From: Reticulascus tulasneorum
Taxonomy: Eukaryota; Ascomycota; Sordariomycetes; Glomerellales; Reticulascaceae
DNA: 64,000 nucleotides
Reading direction: 5' to 3'
NCBI GenBank assembly: GCA_001557505.1
Contig: LSAX01000006.1
Coordinates: 2,914,001-2,978,000, forward strand
Under the pieces are notes generated by a model, which was not told the origin of the DNA, did not search any database, and was given only the letters and a program-made list of their open reading frames with translations. The position numbers and the translations under genes were made by a program. Positions 10,860-20,103 of this stretch are shown one piece after another; position 1 is the stretch's first letter; each line of letters starts with the position of its first letter.

Positions 10860-11768
10860 TGCAAACCCGGTACTGCAAGGCAGCTTTGAGTGGGGGCACA
10901 CGAAGTGCAGTATTTTGAGTCCCAAAATAGATCTTCCAGCCTGGTTCTAGAAGTGATGGGCCATCAAGTTGATAAGAGGGTTACATTGGCCGGCATTGGG
11001 TGTTTTAAGCTTATATGTAACCTCTTTATCAATCATCGTGGTACAGATGGTGCTGAGCGTGATTGGCGATGTATGGCATAACTAGTGTGGCTGCGGGTAC
11101 CAGATCCGTTCCGTCTTGCGTCTGATCTCGGGCAGTCTTAAGCGATGCGTGAAACTGGATGAGTGCTAGGCAATCTCCAATGAATATGTAGAGTGTTTCT
11201 CATGTCGCGAGGTACAATTAGATAGAAGGAACAAGTATCTTGAACGTCGAGCTTGATTCGAGTCCGCGTGGTAAGGTATAGCTTCGATCATCTGCCCTAC
11301 TCGGCGGCTCCCACTGCGCTGGAGAGATGAAATGCAACGGCCCGTACCGGGAATATTAATAGTAGTGATACACTCCAGTCTGGGCCTTAAAGCACACTAG
11401 TTGGTTGAGTGGGGGGCCCTTACAGTCATTAGCTGCTTGGTGACAGATTCTCGGGACGTTTGATGGTCCGTCTGACAGCATCCTCCCATCACACGCACCA
11501 GCCTTTCAATCACGCAACTATTCGCAAGGCCATCTGATGCATAATGAGACTACCGGATCCAGCACCCGCTTCAGGCGACATACGCTTAGCCTGTTACATC
11601 TTGCAAGACGTTGTTCTTCAGAGAGCAGGTTGATAGATATATAACGCTGCCGGTTCATCCGCTCTCCTACAAGCAGATTTGGCAGCTCCACATTTTCTTC
11701 ACAACACCAGCTGCTAGTTTCAATCTCAGTCATTCTTAATATCCAACAAGTCCATTTAGTTGCGCAAC
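10860..11768. other. Intergenic, leader region of the Kex2-repeat peptide gene
   Basis: No gene is supported. The final 130 bp contain a TATA-like box and an AC-rich leader for the short peptide gene that follows. Confidence 0.45.
11638..11644 (+). promoter_or_regulatory. TATA-like element of the Kex2-repeat peptide gene
   Basis: TATATAA lies 125 bp upstream of the ATG at 11769, the same spacing as in the cysteine-rich peptide gene at 2732. This is assignment by position and sequence only. Confidence 0.35.
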
Positions 11769-12002
11769 ATGAAGTTCCAAGCAACGCTCGTCACTCTTGT
11801 CCTCGCCATTCTCCCGGTCCTCGCCGCCCCATCTCAGCCGTTCGTCGCACCAATCACCGACGGTGATGACTTTGTCCCGATCAAAGACAAACGAGACCTA
11901 GAACCTTTTGACGACGGTGACGGCTTTGTGCCAATCAAGCGAGCCGATGCGAAGCGTGACTTGGCGCCGTATGTCGATGGCGACGACTTCGTCCCAATTT
12001 AG
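11769..12002 (+). CDS. Secreted Kex2-processed repeat peptide precursor
   Basis: A 77-residue single-exon precursor. A longer frame starts with TTG; the ATG at 11769 in context CAACATGA is the sensible start. A signal peptide covers residues 1-19 (cleavage near VLAAP). The rest is three copies of a unit with the consensus Pro-x-x-Asp-Gly-Asp-(Asp/Gly)-Phe-Val-Pro-Ile, separated by Lys-Arg sites (KDKR, then KR and AKR), and the last copy ends at the stop codon. Two copies begin Asp-Leu after the cleavage site. This is the layout of fungal Kex2-processed repeat proteins, which include alpha-type pheromone precursors and the precursors of some ribosomally made cyclic peptides. It does not look like the usual pheromone repeat. 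No DUF3328 (UstYa), tyrosinase or methyltransferase gene lies in the window, so a cyclised product is not supported by context. The mature peptides would be acidic, 12-16 residues. Confidence 0.7.
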   Translation: MKFQATLVTLVLAILPVLAAPSQPFVAPITDGDDFVPIKDKRDLEPFDDGDGFVPIKRADAKRDLAPYVDGDDFVPI

Positions 12003-12968
12003 AAGGCAACAAGAGCTAGGCGTGTGTCATCTGGGGATGAACTTGGAATTTAGGTCGATGATGGAAGTAAATACGAATGGCCATACTTGGGCAAACATAG
12101 AGATGGCCACGGCAGGGCATCAATAACAGAGACTGTTCTAAGTTTGGAAGATCAGAAATACATTCGATATCGGCAATCAACATTTTTGAAGCAAGTAGTT
12201 TGGGTCTATCAAACATGTCACTGTAACTCTATTTGCTCAGAGTCAAAGGAAAGTGGAATTGCCCTACGTCCAATTCGTGTTGCCATATAGAAATATGGGC
12301 TATCGCCCACCACTAGATCTTAGCAGTGATATGTGTTTCCGCCTCGCCGTCGCCGACCAAGAAGCTTAATAATCGCTGGTTTAATATGGTCAACCCACTG
12401 CTCACAAACATTTAAGGTTATGCCCATTCGAGTACTCTATCTTTGCACCTGCATTTGCCGTTGGTCACGTCAGTGATCTTGCAAAGCTTGACTCTGCAAT
12501 GCACCTCGATAGTTCCGCGCACGCTTTCGCCAAGCCTTGAAGCGAGGTAACTGAAAACCTGGTCAGCACAGAGGCTGCGCTGCTGGGGATGAGCTTGTCG
12601 CTGAGACACGGGCTCCCGATCGTCGCTGCGCAGTTCAACTTGGAGTGTAAGCACATCTACCGAAAGCTCATCGGCGACGTAGCCGTGATGGTACTACCCA
12701 AGCCATGTTCGAGATTGGGGTTGATGTTTTACGATATATCACGGTGCGAATCTGGTACGGAAGCTGGAGAAGACTAACAGCGATGATGGTGGGGGAGGGT
12801 TGTAAGGATCTGGAATCAGCCGGGAAAACTCCGCCCCGGCCCGACGAGCAACCCCGCAGATCTTCCTTCAGTATTCATCAGGGCAGAGATGATCTTCTCT
12901 AAGAGCTAAGAACAACCAGCCGGGTGCAGTCCATCATGTGGCAAAGGGCATATGCTTAAACCTGCATC
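12003..12968. other. Intergenic, no supported gene
   Basis: Short frames occur on both strands around 12418-12780. One reverse frame (12418-12654) ends in a cysteine and lysine-rich stretch, but it has no ATG-led signal peptide and no splice evidence. Nothing else is seen. Confidence 0.4.
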
Positions 12969-15208
12969 ATGGAAATGTCACGGAAATCGAGCCTCTGGAG
13001 GAGACTCTGGCGAAGAAGGCAAGATCCGGAGCAAAGCTCTATCGAGCAGGTTTGTGATCACGTCACTTTCTAGAACGTAATAGCTAAACATGCAAGCCTG
13101 AGCAATTGAATGTTCCCAAAGTTGCCCAGCAAGATAAAGTGATATCTAAATCCTCAGTTCCGAGAAATGAAGTCTCAGCCAAACCGCAAAACCTTTCGGA
13201 GGGGCACAAGGCGGGTGCTAATGAGCATGCCGTGTCTGGGAATGGGGACAGAAGTATGCCGAGACCAGAAGACGTTGCCACCCGTGTCAAGACCGTGGAG
13301 AACGCTGGCCATGTTATCTCAGGCGCAGGGCCAAACCCAAAAACGAACCCGATACTAAGCCCTATTAAACAGGTTTGCAACCACATCCCGTTCTAGAATG
13401 TCACAACTAAGCGTATAAGCAATCGAATATCCCTATGACGGCGCAGCAGGAGGCAAAATTACCTGCAAATTCGATACCTACAAATCAGATCTTAGCAGAG
13501 CCCCCAACCCTCCTCGAGGTGCAAAGAAAGACTGCTTGTATGGTTACGATGTCTAGGGATGTGGACAGGAGCACATCTAGATCAGAAGACGCTACAGTTC
13601 GCGTCAACGAAGTAGAGAATACCCGTCATATTCTCCCAGACTCAGAGCCAGATCCAAAACCGAAACGGAAACCCGTTCCAAGCTCTACCAAGCAGGTTTG
13701 TGACCATCGCAATGTAAAGAGACCGATACCAGCTAAACACAAAGAAGCCTGACCAAGTAAATGCACCGGAAATTAGCCAGCATCCCGACGCAGGAAAGAC
13801 TAGACCGTCAGCTCCCGAAGTCTTGGCGAAACCGCTAAGCCTTCTCAAAGGACACGAGGGAGCCGTTAGGGCTGTTGTCTTTTCCTGCGATGGAAACAGG
13901 ATTATATCTGGATCGGACGATGGTACAATCGGTGTTTGGGACGCGAAGAGTGGCCAGCGAGTCGACACCTCCAGCAAGGCGGACGGTCCGCGGCATTATT
14001 CATATGGCAGGATTCTTAGTCTTGCAATCTGGCCGAACGAATCCTTCGTTGCAGCAGCCACGCGACAGGGGACTACTTTTGTTGATCCCTTCCATCCGGA
14101 ACAGGCACGGGACATCTACAACATCAACGAACTAGTGGCTTTATCGCCAAACGGTCGGCTACTTGCTGGGGGACTTTCGTCGCCTGACATTTGGGATCTC
14201 ACCACTGGTGAACGGCGGTGGATGAAGCTGGATTATGTTTTATCCTCGCTTTCATTTTCGCCCGACAACGCCCAACTTGCTTGCGGCTACATTCACGGGG
14301 ATACCCAAGTTTTGAACATACTCGACCTCAAAGTTCGACATCATAGTGTCGGTGTACACGGTGGCTCGGTAACTAGCATCGCATACTCCCCTGACGGCAA
14401 AGTCATTGCCACTGCTGGAGCCGATGGATGTATCTGCGTTCAGGTCGCAAGCAGTGGCCTCCGTACCTTCAAGTCGCCTATGCGCATGCCCGGAATCAGA
14501 TCCCTGGTGTTTTCGCCGTCAGGTCTACGAGTCGCAGCAGCTCTTGTCAACGGTACTGTCGTTCTATGGGATGCAGTCAATTGGCGACGGATTAGCGTTC
14601 TTCAAGGCCATAGTCGGGAAGTTTTATCTCTGGCCTTTTCACCTACCGGTACGTTACTGGTATCAGCGTCTCAAGACCAAACCCTACGACTTTGGGAATT
14701 GAGCGGCGACGCGTGTCCCGTGCCGAAAGCCGAGATTGGTGCCCCGCCCTTGGATGCTGCGCAGCAACCTACTGGAGCAGATCTACCAGGAATAGCGAAA
14801 CTCCCGTTGCGCTTCCCACATCTTTCTAGGCAACCAGCATCGATAAAGGAGGGCGCAGCCAAGTTGGCCACGACGTCATCATTGGATGTGGTTCCGAGCA
14901 TGCCTATGCAGTCTGCTTTTCCCTCTCCTTCAATTCCACCTCCTTCGACTTCGTCAACTCGAATAACGTCTTCCTCGCCGATTCAATCCTCTATAACTTC
15001 TCCCACCCAACGGTCCAAGGCACAAGTCACAGACTTCACACACTACGTCAATACCTCGGCGACATGGAGTTCATGGAGCGATCCGTCTCGATCCGCCAAT
15101 TCAGAACACACAGTCCAGAGCAGCTTCAGTCGTCCTAACGCCAGGAAGGTATGTTACAAGTGCATGGGATATCTCGAACGTGGCTCTCCAGAAGCATGCA
15201 ACTGCTGA
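12969..15208 (+). CDS. WD40-repeat protein with tandemly duplicated N-terminal exons
   Basis: A four-exon model: exon 1 12969-13049, exon 2 from 13097 (or 13130) to 13372, exon 3 from 13420 (or 13447) to 13695, exon 4 from 13745 (or 13781) to 15208. It gives 666-698 residues depending on acceptors. All three introns start with GTTTGT/GTTTGC, contain a CTAAAC- or CTAAGC-like branch site, and stay in frame whether an early AAG or a later CAG acceptor is used. Exons 2 and 3 are homologous; exon 4 opens with the same motif. The C-terminal half is a WD40 propeller, with clear blades at each end (LKGHEGAVRAVVFS..., LQGHSREVLSLAFSPTG...LRLWEL) and weaker ones between. A Ser/Thr/Pro-rich tail closes with a small Cys motif (CYKCMGY...CNC). 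WD40 proteins are scaffolds; the partner is unknown. The WD region has no ATG of its own, which supports upstream exons. Confidence 0.7.
13050..13780 (+). repeat. 323-bp tandem duplication of an exon plus its intron
   Basis: The three intron donors (GTTTGTGATCA, GTTTGCAACCA, GTTTGTGACCA) lie at 13050, 13373 and 13696, exactly 323 bp apart. Exons 2 and 3 have equal length under the AAG-acceptor model (276 nt each) and encode alignable peptides, for example VENAGHVI against VENTRHIL and SPIKQ against SSTKQ. Each intron keeps its branch region. The third unit is truncated where it joins the WD40 exon. Divergence at most positions shows the event is not recent. Confidence 0.75.
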
Positions 15209-16394
15209 TTATCCATTCGATCATCTCACTTCGTTTTTACTCCGGCGGGTTCAGGGGCAAGCCATCTTCGACCAGGGGGCCTAGCGGAGGATTCGTGTAC
15301 AACTGACGCACGGGTGCTAGGGTATGCTAAATAAAGTTGTATATACTCTGTCTATGAATGCCATCTGCCCATAAGGCGTCGATCTCTTCCTCTTTGTCGG
15401 TCAGACCTTCGTCATTTGGCCTTACGCGTAAAAGGCCTTCTGCCTCTAATTAGTTCCGCAACTAGCGCAGGCATGTCAAATGGGTCGTTGTCACATAATA
15501 CAATAGAGAGACAAAATGGCAATTCCAGCTTCACACCAGAGTGTTTGCTCTTAAGGGCCTAGGTATTACTGGGCAAGCTTTAACAATCGAAGCCGAGTTG
15601 ACCCCGTAGAACCAACGTAATCGGTATCCGGCTGCTTACTCTATGCAAGGCCGTGAAACAAACTCCATCAAGAAATCGGCGGGTGACGCTAGCGCTGCTC
15701 TCAGCGGAGTGGGTCATCCGCTCTCCACTCGTGTTACCAACCTAGCCTAGCATCACCTAAAAATATCAACGTTGCATTTACGAATGCATAAGCAGGGCTT
15801 TACGGGGTTTTCGGAAATCCTGCGTTTTCACGATCCCTCGTATCTGTAAGTTTTCACCAGTCGAACGATCAGTTTCTCATGCGCGTATTCCCACCAGTAC
15901 TCAAACTTCTGGCAATCCCCTGGAACTTCCTGGCAAATGTCAAAATGCAGTGTTTTCTTTGTTACTTGCCTGGCTATTTGCCCCTTAAATATTCTTCAAT
16001 TAAGGGGCTGCAATAAGGGCTTTCTTTGATCTTACTGTCTGCGGCGAGAGGGCCACTCTGGGGCTCTACGCCGTGGCGGCCGACCACTCATGTCTCCCAT
16101 GCATTCAATTGAATATAAAATTACGCTTCGCTGACAAAATCGTGCCAAGGGCCCGACCATGGTAAGCGATCGGCTTTGAAAGCTGGACACACCTAGCTAG
16201 TGTTACTCGGAGAAATAGGGGACTCACAGGATGGGGCTGCCTGTCATTTTTCAGTGGAGTGTGCTTACTCTGTCTGCTATTTCTTTTCACCTCTTCCCAA
16301 TCTACAAAACCTAACCGTTCTGTGTTGTATTCAATCCAGATGAACGGTCGCTAGCGATGGTGATGTGTCGTATTCCCGCAATAACCACTCCAAG
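15209..16394. other. Intergenic, nothing recognised
   Basis: About 1.2 kb without a supported gene, mostly 3' flank of the WD40 gene and promoter region of the transporter fusion gene. No recognisable repeats. Confidence 0.45.
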
Positions 16395-18919
16395 ATGATA
16401 AAGCGGTCGGCCGGCTGGGCGCTCTTCCGCGGCCGGGGTGGCCCGGGAGCTGCGACATTATTAGCCGCTCTTTACCGGGTGGTCCTCTCGGTCGGCCAAG
16501 CCATCAACCTCCGGAACGCCATCCAGCACGGCCAGTTTTCGATTTCGCCTTCCGCCTCCTTGGCCGTGGTCGAGTTCTTTAAGCTGCTCGTCTCCGCCGC
16601 TTTGTTCTATCGCGTGTGTCGTCAACGAGCAGCTCATGGAATCCCGCCATCATCGCAATCTGGCCACGCTGGCCACATCCGGTATTTCTCAGTCAGCACG
16701 GATGATCCGGACCTGGCGTCCGGTGCACAAACTGGCGCAGACGACGCGCTGAATGTATCGAACTACGAGCAGCCATTGATTGACAGGGGCTTGGAGGACC
16801 GGCCGAGTAAACCTCTCCAACTTGGGCTGCCTTTGTTCTGGTCCTATGTCAACGGGGAGAGTAATGCCGATGCCAAGTACGATTTGGCAACATTAGCCCT
16901 GCTCCAGATGCTTGCCAACAATACGGTATGAATCAATAGTCTTTCCAGCCAATTTATATGCACCAGTAGATCGCGACTAACCATTCTTCTCAGCACATGC
17001 TTAGCTATCTGGTGGCTGACCCAGGAACAATCCAGCTCGCGAAGAGCGGAGTTGCAATCGCCATGGCGATTCCCACTGTTTCCGGACTGGGAAGGAAAGG
17101 TCTCTTCATACGATGGGCTGCCATGACTTTTCAGGTATTATTCTCGATTCATCGTTCGTTCGTCAGACATTATCACTAACAGTTGCAGATTGGTGGCCTA
17201 GTGTTGTCCCAGTTTTACCCGCATGCGACAGCGAGGACCACGAGATATCAGATCCATACCTACGACTTAGTCGTACTCCAAGCCATTCTCTGCACTTTGT
17301 CCAGTGCGCATGGCAAGAGAAAGAGCAGCAAGTCTAACATTCATGCGTCGAACATTGTCCTCGGAGTTTTTGGCACCACTATCAACCTTTTCGTACATTT
17401 CATGGTGCGCTTTGCCAGACCTGAGGAACCTGGATTCTTCTCTGGCTATACGAGTAGCGCGGCCGTAGGCGTCGTTGTTCTTGGCGTCGTCGTGGGCCTA
17501 GCAGACACGATGGCATTTAAATGCAAGTAGTATCTGTTCGCATTCATGTGTATGCTAACAGTCTCAGCCTTGGACATGAAAGCTACATGGCTGACCACTG
17601 ACGCCACCACTGCGGTTTTGTTACTCGTTTGCTCAACAGTTTTCACCGTCGGACTCAGCAAGTTTGTTATCCCCGGAACAGCCATGATCTTTGCCGCATC
17701 ATTGTTGTATTTATGGTGCGCTCCGCCAAAAGATCAAAACGGGACAGTTACTCCGTCCGACAAAGCACCAAACGTCCCCGTGAGACTGATGGTATTCAGC
17801 AAGGTGTGTATCATCATCTCTATGCGAGCTTTCGTGTTTCTAACATCGACACAGAGACACAAATTTTCCATTCTCACTATTTCCACTTTGATGGGCCTTT
17901 GCGCCATCCCCGTAGCAACATTAGCGGAGCCGGCACACACACCTGAGTACAGGCTTCTCATGAGGAACGACCACTGTTCCACACCTCCGAGCAATCTTGT
18001 TCCGCCATTCACGGACAACCAAGCTTCCCACATCGTTGAGTCCGGCGAAGGAGACCTCTCCGCCTCGCCGTTCAGCAATACCATGGCAATGGTACGCTGG
18101 AACGAGAAACGAACGGAGCGTGTTCCCATGATAATGAAATACCAGCCGTTCTTCCATACAATCCATATATCCATGCCCAACCAAATGCCCGACAGCTCCG
18201 TCAGCTTCCACAATCGCACTCAAGACCAATATCCCCACCACGGGACCATTTACATGCAAGTCGCCAACACAATGAAACTGATACTGGAAGAGGAGCCAGA
18301 TATCACAGGCTTATTGTACTTTCACTTCGACTCTTGGATTGATCCCATGGCCTGGATTGATGAAAACCGCCAATCAATGTGGTACCCTTCCGCCTTCAAC
18401 TCCAGGCAACCCGGACTTGACGGCCCGCGTTTCACTTGCATGGATGACACAAAGTTCTACCCCGGATGGCGCTGGGGCGAAAGGCTAAACGATACCGCCA
18501 TCGCCGTCAACGGTGAACTCAACCGCCTTGGAAAGGGGTACAAGATCACGGAGAACGAGTTTTGCGTCGGGTGGTCCGACATCTACTACATCCCGCGGCG
18601 CTTTTTTGCCGACTATATCTACCTGTCCTCCGTCTTCGGCTGCGCCGACCTCTTCCACGAAGTCGCCATCCCGACGATGCTGAACATCATTGACAAAAGC
18701 CGGCGGGGCAACAACCCGTTCCAGTCTCTCATTGACCGCATCGGCGACTGCTGGGGCGGATGCTGCGACGATTCGGCTACGCCGCACGACGTGGCGTGGA
18801 CGCGATGCGGCCATCGGCTTGATTATAGGAATCAGAAGCTTGTGGATGCACATTATAATCGGCTCGACAGAGAGGCCCAGTGGTTGATTGATTCTCAGAA
18901 GAAGAGAGGCGGGGCATAA
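16395..18919 (+). CDS. Nucleotide-sugar transporter fused to an unrecognised lumenal domain
   Basis: Five exons: 16395-16925, 16994-17134, 17189-17522, 17568-17803 and 17855-18919, giving 768 residues. The ATG at 16395 is the first in frame (the frame itself opens with GTG). The N-terminal half is a multi-span transporter of the nucleotide-sugar (UDP-galactose/CMP-sialate type, NST) family, with AALYRVVLSVGQAINLRNA, LATLALLQMLANNT, YLVADPGTIQLAKSG and a late membrane helix pair. Exon 5 adds another hydrophobic segment, then about 300 soluble residues rich in Trp, His and Cys (EEEPDITGLLYFHFDSWIDP, WSDIYYIPRRFFADYIYL, DCWGGCCDD). I do not recognise this domain. A Golgi glycosyltransferase using the imported sugar is the obvious inference. 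Intron 3 is a GC-AG intron with donor GCAAGT; a GT donor there would break the frame. Intron 4 is 51 bp and frame-neutral. Confidence 0.72.
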
Positions 18920-20103
18920 GGCGGGGCAAAAGGCATTTCTTGACTACAGTGGCGATTTCATGGAGTTGAATTGGTGTTGGTTGGACTCGCATTAAGGTCA
19001 GCCATGATAATCTTTGGCATGCATTCAAGGCGAATACAGGTTATGAACCAGATTACAAAACACAGGCTGGGACCTGATATCTACGGAATACCAGTCCCTA
19101 GCCTAACGCAAACTTGTATTATACGTTATGGACTTAAGCAGGTTATCAACTAGAAGCATATACCCTCAATCCAGGCTGGCGATGAACTTTCTTCCAATAT
19201 AACTACGTTCGCCTTCGCGATCAAAACTACATTTGATCCCGACGGTCTTCCTTGGTGCTCTCATTGTGAAGGTAGCGAAAGCTGGTTAGCTCAAGCCAAT
19301 TGAGCCCTCTTTTGGCGGTGTCGGCCACCTTTAGAGGAAGACTGACGCGACTCGGTTTTTCCCTGGGTGACTGAATTCCTGGCATGATTCGCAAAATGCT
19401 TTCAGATCTGTAGTGTTACGTATGCGTCCGCTTGCCGTTCTCAAAATCACTTCACTGCTGGGCTATATGATTGTAAACCAAAGTCCAAGTTTATCATCAA
19501 CCTCATTGGCACGAAAAGCCAGCAAAGCCAACCGAAATCCGTAGATTCTATCGAGGAAGTAGTGAAATCTGACCCTTACTACCTATTATTAGGTGCTGTT
19601 GCTGCTATGGTTGTTGGCTTGATATGACCCATTAGATCTTGCAGAGGATTGGTTAACCATATCACTTTGCTAGTCACCGTGCCTTCAGGCTTTATTTAGT
19701 ACATTCCAAAGCAACTCAAAGATTTGCCTAGTTTCGCTCTTTCCTATCGTTCGAACCGCACCTTCGTTCATTGTTTTTGCATAGAGCCTCAGTTTCTCCA
19801 TCCTTAATTTTGAGATGGTTCGTAGAGACCTTTCCAAATCACAACGCCTTCACCCGACACGATTTTCTTCACTCGACACCACTTCCTTCAATCAAACGGA
19901 TTCCCTCACTACCTTCTTCACAAACTACCTCCCTCGCTGAAAATAGCCTCGTTCTCTAAAGTTCACAGTCGGGCTCAAAGATGTTCTGCGCATCTTAACC
20001 CTCTGAGCAGCAATCTCCACTTCAACACTCGCATCCTCTTCCAGACACCGAACACCTGCCTTTACCTTATCATACAACATCTCCTTGACACTGAAGCACT
20101 CTC
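18920..20103. other. Intergenic and leader region of the giant secreted protein
   Basis: No gene seen. The last 350 bp are pyrimidine- and A-rich with few G residues, typical of a fungal promoter and 5' leader, and run into the start of the giant secreted protein gene. Confidence 0.45.

Noticed and set aside
11769..12002. Calling the Kex2-repeat precursor part of a RiPP (dikaritin-type) cluster
   Set aside because: No DUF3328/UstYa, tyrosinase, methyltransferase or transporter gene is near. The aldo-keto reductase alone is not evidence.
11769..12002. Alpha-type mating pheromone precursor
   Set aside because: The repeat core lacks the Trp/Cys/Gly-rich form known for filamentous ascomycete pheromones.
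12418..12654. Reverse frame ending in a Cys/Lys-rich stretch, considered as a small secreted peptide
   Set aside because: Starts with a non-ATG codon, lacks a signal peptide, and no splice partner was found.
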